From the NCBI RefSeq assembly GCF_003336805.1, contig NZ_QFWJ01000012.1, positions 38,914-102,913 on the forward strand: 64,000 bases of DNA, written 5' to 3'. The notes under the pieces are model-generated. The model ran no database searches. It had not been told where the DNA came from and saw only the letters and a list, made by a program, of their open reading frames with translations. Positions 20,606 through 28,239 of this stretch are shown piece after piece. This stretch comes from Marinospirillum perlucidum (GTDB lineage: Bacteria; Pseudomonadota; Gammaproteobacteria; Pseudomonadales; Halomonadaceae). Position 1 is the stretch's first letter; the number at the start of each line of letters is the position of its first letter. The position numbers and the translations under genes were made by a program.

Positions 20606-21414
20606 TGTCCAGCCTCCTTGTCAGGAGCTGCCTGGCGTCTGGCTTCTGGCTGGCGTTCCTGCAGGAACTTGAGCAGTACACTGTAGGCATGAACACCCCG
20701 GCTGTTGGGATCCAGCATGGAGGCGGGCATACCGGCAACACTGGCATCCCGGAATTTGGTATCCACAGGCACCATGGAGTGCCAGATTGCATCACCATAG
20801 GTATTGCGTAGCAGCCTTAAACTCTGGATTGAGGCTTGTGTACGGCGGTCATAGAGCGTGGGCACCACCGTGTAGGGCAGCGCGTGCTTACGTGCCTTGT
20901 TGATCATTTTCAGGGTCCGCATCATTCTTTCCAGCCCCTTGATTGCCAAAAATTCCGTTTGCACCGGAATGATCAGTTGCTCACAGGCTGCCAGGGCGTT
21001 GATCATCAGCAGCCCCAGAACAGGCGGACTATCGATCAAAACATAGTCAAAACGGTTCCAGAGTTGAGCCAGGGATTTGGCAACGACCAGACCCATGCCC
21101 CCCTTGCCACTCATCTGGCGTTCCAGAGTGGCCAGAGCGGTTGAGGCAGCCATGATTTTCAGGCGATCATGCCCCGTATCCAACAAGAGACTAGCGGGCA
21201 GGGATTCAGGCACCTGCTTGTGTTGAAAAAGGTCATAGACGCTTTTTTCCACACTGTCGGGATCATATTTAAAATAACTGGTCAGAGACCCGTGGGGGTC
21301 AAGATCCAGCAGAAGCACCTGATGACCACGGTCAGCAAGAATACCCCCGAGGGTCACGGCAGTCGTGGTTTTACCTACACCGCCTTTTTGATTAGCAACC
21401 GCCCAGACATGCAT
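20602..21414 (-). CDS. parC: ParA-family ATPase ParC (chemotaxis pole localisation)
   Basis: Deviant-Walker ATPase of 270 residues: KGGVGKTTTAV near residue 10, the VLIDSPPVLGLL switch near 140, and DLDPHGS. It begins directly with the ATPase core and lacks any N-terminal FlhF-stimulating extension, so it is not FlhG. Its position between cheB and the parP/cheW genes matches ParC, which places chemosensory arrays at the pole. This is not topoisomerase IV ParC. The start lies 30 bases after the cheB stop. Confidence 0.8.
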   Translation of the reverse strand: MHVWAVANQKGGVGKTTTAVTLGGILADRGHQVLLLDLDPHGSLTSYFKYDPDSVEKSVYDLFQHKQVPESLPASLLLDTGHDRLKIMAASTALATLERQMSGKGGMGLVVAKSLAQLWNRFDYVLIDSPPVLGLLMINALAACEQLIIPVQTEFLAIKGLERMMRTLKMINKARKHALPYTVVPTLYDRRTQASIQSLRLLRNTYGDAIWHSMVPVDTKFRDASVAGMPASMLDPNSRGVHAYSVLLKFLQERQPEARRQAAPDKEAGQ

Positions 21415-21444
21415 ACCCGTTTCAACTCCTGTCGACCACCTGCA

Positions 21445-22638
21445 TCAGGTGACATCACTGGTTAACTTGTCGGCAATATCCGCAAGATTAATTATTTCTT
21501 CGGCAAGATTAGCTTTAGCTACAGCCATCGGCATACCATAAATTACTGAACTGGCTTCATCCTGCGCCCAAACGACAGAACCCGTATCCTTTAACATCCG
21601 GGAACCTTCACGTCCATCTGCGCCCATCCCTGTAAGAATGACAGCAAGCACCTTGCCTGGAAAAACCTTGGCCGCCGAGCCAAAGGTTACATCAACACAA
21701 GGCTTGTAATTCAGTCTTTCATCACCGGGGAGAATACGCACACTGCCCCCATGACGTTTATCAATCATCATTTGTTTGCCGCCAGGAGCCAATAATGCCA
21801 GACCAGGGCGCAACTGGTCACCATCTTCGGCCTCTTTTACCTGAATTTTACACAAAGAATTGAGGCGCTCAGCAAAAGCACCGGTAAAAGTTGAGGGCAT
21901 ATGCTGCACCAGAACCAGCGGCGCGGGAAAATTGGCCGGCAAACGTGTCAGTACTGTCTGCAGAGCCATGGGACCACCCGTGGAGGTGCCAATCATAACC
22001 AGAGAAAAATGGCGAGGCTTGGGTTTAGGTTTGCCCGCAGGCACCAAGCTGGCTTTGGCTTCGGCTCTTTCCGCCTGATGCTGCTCATTGCGTTTTCTTG
22101 CTTCTTCTCGTCGGGCAGAAATACGATCCTGTAGGGAAGAACGCTCATAAGCAGGTGAACCAGTTCGTCCCGCTGGCTGGCTATCCCGAGCTGCAGCACG
22201 GGAAAAACTAGCTCGCGGAGGGGCAGCAGCCTGAGAGGATTGGCTACGCGCTACCGTCAGGACACGATCACAAAGGACCTTGGCCATTTTTTCGGTATTG
22301 CGGGAAATATCTTCAAAATTCTTGGGCAGGTAATCGACAGCACCGGCTTCCAGCGCATCCAGAGTCACCCGGGCCCCCTCATGTGTCAGTGACGAAAACA
22401 TGAGTACCGGAGTCGGCTGTTTGGCCATAATTTCACGCACAGCAGAAATCCCGTCCATGACGGGCATTTCATAGTCCATGGTGATAACGTCAGGTTTCAG
22501 CTCCAGCGTTTTTTCTACCGCTTCTCGGCCATTTGACGCTGTCCCTATGGCTTTAAGACGCGGGTCCGTTTCCAGAAGTTCGCAAACCCTGCGACGAAAA
22601 AAACCTGAATCATCAACCACCAATACGGTGATTGGCAT
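21445..22638 (-). CDS. cheB: Chemotaxis protein-glutamate methylesterase CheB
   Basis: Response regulator with esterase output, 397 residues. The receiver domain (~1-120) has acidic residues at 9-10 and phosphoacceptor D55 in ITMDYEMP. A basic linker (~130-200) follows. The catalytic domain has the serine in IGTSTGGP, the histidine in LVQHMP and the aspartate in MGADGREG. It removes methyl groups from receptors during adaptation. No cheR is in the window, so the matching methyltransferase lies elsewhere. Confidence 0.95.
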   Translation of the reverse strand: MPITVLVVDDSGFFRRRVCELLETDPRLKAIGTASNGREAVEKTLELKPDVITMDYEMPVMDGISAVREIMAKQPTPVLMFSSLTHEGARVTLDALEAGAVDYLPKNFEDISRNTEKMAKVLCDRVLTVARSQSSQAAAPPRASFSRAAARDSQPAGRTGSPAYERSSLQDRISARREEARKRNEQHQAERAEAKASLVPAGKPKPKPRHFSLVMIGTSTGGPMALQTVLTRLPANFPAPLVLVQHMPSTFTGAFAERLNSLCKIQVKEAEDGDQLRPGLALLAPGGKQMMIDKRHGGSVRILPGDERLNYKPCVDVTFGSAAKVFPGKVLAVILTGMGADGREGSRMLKDTGSVVWAQDEASSVIYGMPMAVAKANLAEEIINLADIADKLTSDVT

Positions 22639-22666
22639 CTTCTTCTCCCACCAACTCTAGGCTACA

Positions 22667-22697
22667 GCCAGCAGCAGACTTACAGCCTGCTGTTGGC
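22667..22697 (-). other. Hairpin in the cheA-cheB intergenic region
   Basis: In the minus-strand transcript, GCCAACAGCAG and CTGCTGCTGGC form an 11-bp stem with one mismatch around a 9-base loop, between the cheA stop and the cheB ATG. There is no T run, so it is unlikely to be a Rho-independent terminator. It may stabilise or process the mRNA, or tune cheB expression. Confidence 0.4.
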
Positions 22698-22713
22698 CAT
22701 CAATCAATTACGT

Positions 22714-24864
22714 TTAACGCCGTCCGGTGTAGTGCTTGAGCAGACCGGGAATATCCAGGATCAAGGCAATGCGCCCATCACCGGTAATCGTGGCACCAGC
22801 CAAGCCCGGTGTACCATGCAGCATCTGACCCAGCGGCTTGATCACCACCTCTTCCTGACCGATCAGATCATCGACAACAAAGCCTACCTGCTGGTTACCG
22901 ATAGAAACCACAACCACATGGGCTTCTTTCAATTCTTCCTGGGAAACCTCCCGCTTGGCAGGATCACGAACCAACCAGCGGCGCAGGTGGAAGAGAGGCA
23001 GGGTGCGCTCACGAATAATGATCACTTCCTGGCCATCGATTTTGTTGGCACGGGAAATATCCAACTGGAAGATTTCGTTCACGTTGACCAAAGGCAGTGC
23101 AAAGGTCTGATCTTGTAGCTTGATCATCAGAGTCGGCATGATCGCCAGGGTCAGCGGTACCTTGATGATAATCTTGCTGCCCTTGCCCAACTCCGACCAG
23201 ACATTGATCGTCCCGTTAAGCTGCGAGATTTTGGTTTTCACCACATCCATGCCCACACCCCGACCGGAGACATCGGAGATTTGTTCCTTGGTGGACAGAC
23301 CCGCAGCAAAAATCAGATTGAAAGCTTCCTGGTCAGTCAAACGATCGGCGGCATCCTGATCCAGCTGCCCTTTCTCAACGGCCTTGCGCTTGAGGACTTC
23401 CGGATCCATACCAGCACCATCATCAGAAATGGTGAGGAGGATATGATCGCCTTCCTGTTCGGCTGCCAGAATAACCTTACCTTCACGCGGCTTGCCTTTC
23501 TTTTCACGATCTTCGGGCTGCTCGATACCATGGTCTGCCGAGTTGCGCACCAGGTGAACCATGGGGTCGGCCAGGGCTTCAACCAGGTTTTTATCCAGAT
23601 CGGTGTCTTCACCAATCATCTCCAACCTGATTTCCTTGTTCATCTTGCGTGACAGATCACGAATAATTCGTGGGAAACGCCCAAAGACTTTCTTGACCGG
23701 CTGCATACGGGTCTTCATGACCGAGGTCTGCAGATCCGCTGTCACCACATCCAAGTTGGCCACAGCCTTGGCCAGTTCACTGTCAGTGCTATCCGACCCC
23801 AGACGAACCAGGCGATTGCGCACCAGGACCAGCTCACCCACCATGTTCATGATTTCATCAAGACGGGAAGTATCCACCCGAACCGTGCTATCGGCTGCCG
23901 CCTCTTTCTTCGCAGGCGGCTTGGCCTTGGGTGCAGGCGGTTTCGCTTCCCCTGCCTGAGGGGCAGCTTCTTTCTTGGGTGTGGGAGCGGGAGGCTGGGA
24001 GCTGGCTTGAGGTTTTTCCGGTTTCTTGTCGCTGGCAGCAGGTGCTCCCGAACCAGGCCCCTTGCCCTTGCCATGGAGTTCATCCAGCAACTGGTCAAAC
24101 TCATCTTCAGTAATCAGGTCATCGCCACCGCCGGACGCAGGCGAAGGTGCTGCTGGCTTTTCAGCTTCGGCAGGCGCACCGGAACCCGGCCCCTTGCCCT
24201 TGCCGTGAAGTTCGTCCAGCAGCTGATCAAATTCATCTTCGGTGATTTCATCATCTGCCGCTGCCGCTTTAGGAGCGGCCTTCTCTTCTGCAGCCTTTTG
24301 CATGGCTGCCTTGTCTTCAGGGCTGAGCGCATTCAGTAGCGCTTCATATTCTTCATCCGTGATATCACCATCGCTGCCTGATCCACTGGGCGCTGATTCA
24401 GGTTCATCCACTGCTCCACCTGTGGCCTGCTCGGTCTGTTCTTCAACAGCCGCAGGGGGCGCACCGGCTTCATCTTCAGGCTTGGCGTAATAAACCAGGG
24501 CTTCGATCAGGGAGGGATCAGCCGGTTCGGGCATCTCATTACCACGAACCGTTTCAAACATTTCATTGACGCTATCCAGTGCACTCAGCACCGTATCCAT
24601 GAGCTCAGGCGTGACTTCACGCTGATGTTTTCTCAGGGTGTCAAAAACATTTTCTGCACTGTGACAGCAGTCAACCAGCGGATTGATTTGTAAAAAACCA
24701 GCACCACCTTTTACAGTGTGAAATCCGCGAAAGATAGCATTAAGCAGCTCAGGGTCATCTGGCGACTGCTCCAGATCGACCAACTGTTCAGAGAGCTGTT
24801 CCAGGATTTCACCTGCTTCTACTAGGAAATCCTGCAGAATATCCTGATCTGCATCGAGACTCAT
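22714..24864 (-). CDS. cheA: Chemotaxis histidine kinase CheA
   Basis: Histidine kinase of the array, 716 residues. The P1/HPt domain has H49 in GFHTVKGGAGF. A long, repetitive Ala/Pro/Glu linker (~130-325) replaces any recognisable P2 domain. P3 dimerisation follows (RLDEIMNMVGELVLVRNRL near 334), then the P4 kinase core (LVRNSADHGIE; SDDGAGMD; GRGVGMDVVK) and a P5 CheW-like regulatory domain. The linker has three short motifs (168-180, 207-219, 251-263), two inside an almost exact repeat. They resemble the CheY-docking peptides of FliM and CheZ (see findings). Upstream of cheB in one operon. Confidence 0.96.
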   Translation of the reverse strand: MSLDADQDILQDFLVEAGEILEQLSEQLVDLEQSPDDPELLNAIFRGFHTVKGGAGFLQINPLVDCCHSAENVFDTLRKHQREVTPELMDTVLSALDSVNEMFETVRGNEMPEPADPSLIEALVYYAKPEDEAGAPPAAVEEQTEQATGGAVDEPESAPSGSGSDGDITDEEYEALLNALSPEDKAAMQKAAEEKAAPKAAAADDEITEDEFDQLLDELHGKGKGPGSGAPAEAEKPAAPSPASGGGDDLITEDEFDQLLDELHGKGKGPGSGAPAASDKKPEKPQASSQPPAPTPKKEAAPQAGEAKPPAPKAKPPAKKEAAADSTVRVDTSRLDEIMNMVGELVLVRNRLVRLGSDSTDSELAKAVANLDVVTADLQTSVMKTRMQPVKKVFGRFPRIIRDLSRKMNKEIRLEMIGEDTDLDKNLVEALADPMVHLVRNSADHGIEQPEDREKKGKPREGKVILAAEQEGDHILLTISDDGAGMDPEVLKRKAVEKGQLDQDAADRLTDQEAFNLIFAAGLSTKEQISDVSGRGVGMDVVKTKISQLNGTINVWSELGKGSKIIIKVPLTLAIMPTLMIKLQDQTFALPLVNVNEIFQLDISRANKIDGQEVIIIRERTLPLFHLRRWLVRDPAKREVSQEELKEAHVVVVSIGNQQVGFVVDDLIGQEEVVIKPLGQMLHGTPGLAGATITGDGRIALILDIPGLLKHYTGRR

Positions 24865-24876
24865 CCATCGGCTCCT

Positions 24877-25668
24877 TTAAAACCCGAGACTGGAGAGAAG
24901 GTCGTCAACCTCATCCTGACCCGACACCACATCAATGCCTCGCTTATCGGCATTGATTGCCGGGCCTTCGGGTGCTGGCGAATCATCAACGACCTCGGTT
25001 TCTTGTTGGGTATTCTCATGGCGAATACCAGTAATCTTGTCTACCTGACTGGCCATACGGACCAGGTTAACCAGGCTATCTTCTACTTCATGAACCAGTA
25101 CAATAACTTTTTCCACCACCTGACCGGTTAAATCCTGATAACCCTGGGCCAGGGTGATTTCACTGAAATTACTGTTCAGAGTTGTTGCCTGCTCTTCAGT
25201 GGCTGCCAGAAAAGCATCCATCCGCTGGTAGAGGTCGCGAAATTCATCAGCATCCATCTCACGTCTTTTCAGCCTGGCCCACTCTTCACGCAGCACTCTT
25301 GCTTCATCGCCCATGTGATTAACCAAGGGCAGACTTGCATCCACCTTATCCATGGTGGTGTTGGCTGCATCATGGGTCAGATTGATCACATAATTCAGAC
25401 GATCAGCAGCATCCGAGATATCCGAAAACTCTTCTTTTCCCCCAACAACTGCCGAGGTATCCAGATGAAAATCTTTGATGGCATCATGCAGCGCGCGGGT
25501 CAGTCTGCCAACTTCCAAGTATAGATTTTTGTTTCTGGCATCATTAATCTGCTGCAGGAGATTGACCGCATCAACCAGTTGATCCTGCTCGATTTTTTCA
25601 ATCAATTCGCCTGTTGTGCTGCGCAACAGTTGCTCAAAGCTTTCGGGCTGGCCGGACTGATCAGTCAT
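24877..25668 (-). CDS. cheZ: CheY-P phosphatase CheZ
   Basis: Dephosphorylates CheY-P. The 263-residue protein is a long helical hairpin with the catalytic glutamine in YQDLTGQVVEKV (around residues 157-168), where Q inserts into the CheY active site. It ends in the CheY-tethering helix DEVDDLLSSLGF, matching the known CheZ C-terminal consensus. It lies 12 bases before cheA and 41 bases after cheY. Confidence 0.95.
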   Translation of the reverse strand: MTDQSGQPESFEQLLRSTTGELIEKIEQDQLVDAVNLLQQINDARNKNLYLEVGRLTRALHDAIKDFHLDTSAVVGGKEEFSDISDAADRLNYVINLTHDAANTTMDKVDASLPLVNHMGDEARVLREEWARLKRREMDADEFRDLYQRMDAFLAATEEQATTLNSNFSEITLAQGYQDLTGQVVEKVIVLVHEVEDSLVNLVRMASQVDKITGIRHENTQQETEVVDDSPAPEGPAINADKRGIDVVSGQDEVDDLLSSLGF

Positions 25669-25709
25669 TCACTCACCTGAACCTGGGGCGCAGCAGCTGC
25701 TCTACGCCA

Positions 25710-26096
25710 CTATTTTTCCAAGCGTTCAAAAATCTTTTCGATTTTTTCTTTCAGCACTGCTGCCGTAAAGGGTTTGACGATATAGCCGTTCACACCTGCC
25801 TGGGCAGCCGCCACAATTTGTTCACGTTTGGACTCGGCGGTAACCATCAAAACAGGCAGATCCTTTAATTCTGGGTCGGCACGAATATGCTTGAGCAGGT
25901 CAAAACCTGTCATGCCGGGCATATTCCAGTCGGTTACAACAAAATCGAAGTTGCCAGTATTCAACATCGGAATTGCTGTCAAACCATCATCTGCCTCATG
26001 GGTGTTGTTAAACCCCAGATCACGAAGCAAGTTTTTCACTATCCTTCTCATAGTGGCAAAATCGTCCACAATGAGAATTTTCATATCTTTATTCAA
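25710..26096 (-). CDS. cheY: Chemotaxis response regulator CheY
   Basis: Single-domain response regulator (128 residues) that, when phosphorylated by CheA, binds FliM at the flagellar switch. Acidic pocket D11/D12, phosphoacceptor D56 in VTDWNMPG, T86 and K108 in YIVKPF are all present. I place the start at TTG 26096 (MNKDMKIL): GGAGG stands five bases before it, whereas the ATG at 26084 would be 17 bases away. It follows fliA by 69 bases and leads the chemotaxis gene block. Confidence 0.95.
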   Translation of the reverse strand: MNKDMKILIVDDFATMRRIVKNLLRDLGFNNTHEADDGLTAIPMLNTGNFDFVVTDWNMPGMTGFDLLKHIRADPELKDLPVLMVTAESKREQIVAAAQAGVNGYIVKPFTAAVLKEKIEKIFERLEK

Positions 26097-26165
26097 GGCA
26101 ACCTCCGTTAAACCTTGCCAAAAGCAGTAATGATTATAATACAACCCTGAAAGAAGAGGGGTACA

Positions 26166-26903
26166 CTATACATTTTTCCAATCAGTCAGCTTTCCCCTGA
26201 GTCTGGCAGCCGCTTGACTCAAAATCTGACTCACCCGGGATTCACTGACAGAGAGCACGGCACCTATCTCTTTTAGATTCAGCTCTTCGTTATAGTACAG
26301 TGAAAGTACCATTTGTTCACGCTCAGGCAAAGCTGAAATTGCATTTGCCAAGGAATCTTGGAACTGCTCTTCCTGAACTTCACTGAGCGGGCTCGAACCC
26401 TTGGTATCCGGCAATTCAAATGCCGAATCCTCCTGACTGGTCAACTCATCAAAACTGAACAGCCTGGAACCTGCAGTATCTGCAAGGAAACTCTGGTATT
26501 CCTGCAGGGAAACCCCCATTTCCTCGGCGATCTCCTGATCTTTGGCATCTCGGCCAGTGCGTGCCTCCACCGCTTTAATAGCTTCACTGACCCGGCGACT
26601 ATTGCGGTGTACCGAGCGAGGCGCCCAGTCGTGACGGCGAACCTCATCTAGCATGGCACCGCGAATCCTGATCGAAGCAAAGGTTTCAAAACTGGCGCCC
26701 TTGTCCGCATCAAAATTGCGTGATGCCTCGATCAAGCCCATGCTGCCCGATTGCAGAAGGTCATCAACCTGGACGGTCGCTGGCAGACGACCCAAGAGAT
26801 GATAAGCAATCCGACGCACCAGAGATGAGTAGCGCTCTAGCAGCTTGGCATCTGCAAGCTGTTGATTACGCGAATAAAGATCAAGACCCTTGGCAGCACT
26901 CAT
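26166..26903 (-). CDS. fliA: Flagellar sigma factor FliA (sigma-28)
   Basis: RNA polymerase sigma factor for late flagellar and chemotaxis genes, 245 residues. Region 2 (LVRRIAYHLLGRLPATVQVDDLLQSGSMGL... then IRIRGAMLDEVRRHDWAPRS), region 3 and region 4 (LSLYYNEELNLKEIGAVLSVSESRVSQILSQA) are complete. It begins 13 bases after flhF ends. In Pseudomonas and Vibrio flhG/fleN lies between these two genes; here it is absent. Confidence 0.97.
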   Translation of the reverse strand: MSAAKGLDLYSRNQQLADAKLLERYSSLVRRIAYHLLGRLPATVQVDDLLQSGSMGLIEASRNFDADKGASFETFASIRIRGAMLDEVRRHDWAPRSVHRNSRRVSEAIKAVEARTGRDAKDQEIAEEMGVSLQEYQSFLADTAGSRLFSFDELTSQEDSAFELPDTKGSSPLSEVQEEQFQDSLANAISALPEREQMVLSLYYNEELNLKEIGAVLSVSESRVSQILSQAAARLRGKLTDWKNV

Positions 26904-26916
26904 TCATTCAGCCTGT

Positions 26917-28212
26917 CTATCCATTATTTTCTTCACTCCGCTCAACATCCTTGGCAAAACGCGCCACCAATGCTGAGGGACTGGCTAGCTTGACGTCATC
27001 CGGAATTTTTTGCCCATTAGTTACATAGCTAATGGGAAGACGTTTTTCCAACACCAGACCCAGAACTTCGCCGATATTGACGGCTTCGTCCAGCTTGGTC
27101 AGTACGCAGCCATTGAGGCCTGCATCCCGGTAGGCTTCGTAGGTATCCAAAAGTACCCGGGACTGACTGATGGCTGGCAGCACAATAAAACGGCGGATTC
27201 GGGCCTGCGCAGACGTCAGGAGTGTCAGCTGACTCTGAAGATTGGGATCACGAACATTAAGGCCAGCTGTATCGATCAAAACCAGACTTTTGTTACGCAG
27301 GGATTTGAGCGTCAAATCCAGCGAGTTGTTTTCGTCCACGACCCGGACGGTCACCCCCAGGATGCGCCCAAAGGTGCGCAACTGTTCGTAGGCCGCAATT
27401 CGATAGCAATCGGTGGTCACCAGAGCCAGGCCTTCAGCTCCGTGTTTCAAGACATAGCGCGCGGCCAGCTTACCCAGAGTTGTGGTTTTACCCACGCCGG
27501 TCGGCCCCACCAAAGCAGCCACCCCTCCCTTGTCGATCAATTCTTCATCGAGGGTTTGTAATTCATTTTCCAGGCGCTTGAGCAGCAGTTTCCAGGCCGA
27601 CTGGCTATCCAGATCGCTATCCAGCGGAACCAGCTTGAGCAGCTTGGTGATGTAGTTGTGACTAAAACCGGCATTCACCAGGCGGTTACGCATCAAGGCT
27701 TCAGTAGGATTCTTGGCTCCTTCATTTTCCCGAAGCTGCTCCTTGAGGAGATCGCGCAAGCCCTGAATTTCCGACTGCATGGCCTTGATGGCCAGCTCTT
27801 CAGTAGAACCGCTACGGCTTGGAGCTGGTTGGCTGCTCCAGTTATCGCCAGGTTCATAGGAAGTGGCATGATCATCTTCACTTTCGCCAAATTCATTCAG
27901 TCCCCATTGGCGAAGGCGTGCCTTCTTTTGAAAAGCATTTTCAGTCATGCCGCTGTCAAAACGGGCTCCGGACAGGATTCTTTGTCTGGCTTCGTCCAGC
28001 TCCTGCTGCAGAGCAACCCCCTGGTCCGCCTGCTTGAGAGCTGACGAGAATTCCTGAGGCGTTTCTCCGCCTTCATAATCCAGCGCACAGACAATCTCGA
28101 CACCGTTATCCACCTTCTTATTGGACATGATGACAGCATCAGCACCCAGCTCCTCACGAACCTGACGCATGGCCTGACGGGAATCTGCCCCGAAAAACCG
28201 CTTCACCCGCAT
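26917..28212 (-). CDS. flhF: Flagellar biosynthesis GTPase FlhF
   Basis: SRP-type GTPase that marks the pole where flagella are built, 431 residues. The basic N-terminal B domain (~1-150) begins MRVKRFFGADSRQAMRQVREELG. The NG domain has G1 in GPTGVGKTTTLGKLA (near 230), DTAGLN (G3) and TKLDEA (G4). It lies between flhA and fliA. Its usual GTPase-activating partner FlhG is not adjacent, so flagellar number may be set differently. Confidence 0.96.
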   Translation of the reverse strand: MRVKRFFGADSRQAMRQVREELGADAVIMSNKKVDNGVEIVCALDYEGGETPQEFSSALKQADQGVALQQELDEARQRILSGARFDSGMTENAFQKKARLRQWGLNEFGESEDDHATSYEPGDNWSSQPAPSRSGSTEELAIKAMQSEIQGLRDLLKEQLRENEGAKNPTEALMRNRLVNAGFSHNYITKLLKLVPLDSDLDSQSAWKLLLKRLENELQTLDEELIDKGGVAALVGPTGVGKTTTLGKLAARYVLKHGAEGLALVTTDCYRIAAYEQLRTFGRILGVTVRVVDENNSLDLTLKSLRNKSLVLIDTAGLNVRDPNLQSQLTLLTSAQARIRRFIVLPAISQSRVLLDTYEAYRDAGLNGCVLTKLDEAVNIGEVLGLVLEKRLPISYVTNGQKIPDDVKLASPSALVARFAKDVERSEENNG

Positions 28213-28239
28213 GAATAGAACCCCTTAATCTGCATGCCG

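Noticed and set aside
20602..21414. ParA-like gene as FlhG/FleN
   Set aside because: It starts directly at the P-loop, lacks the N-terminal FlhF-activating segment, and lies in the cheB-parP context, so ParC fits better.
23880..24370. Repeats in the cheA linker as a CRISPR or mobile repeat
   Set aside because: The two near-identical stretches are in frame and encode the same peptide; they are an internal coding duplication.
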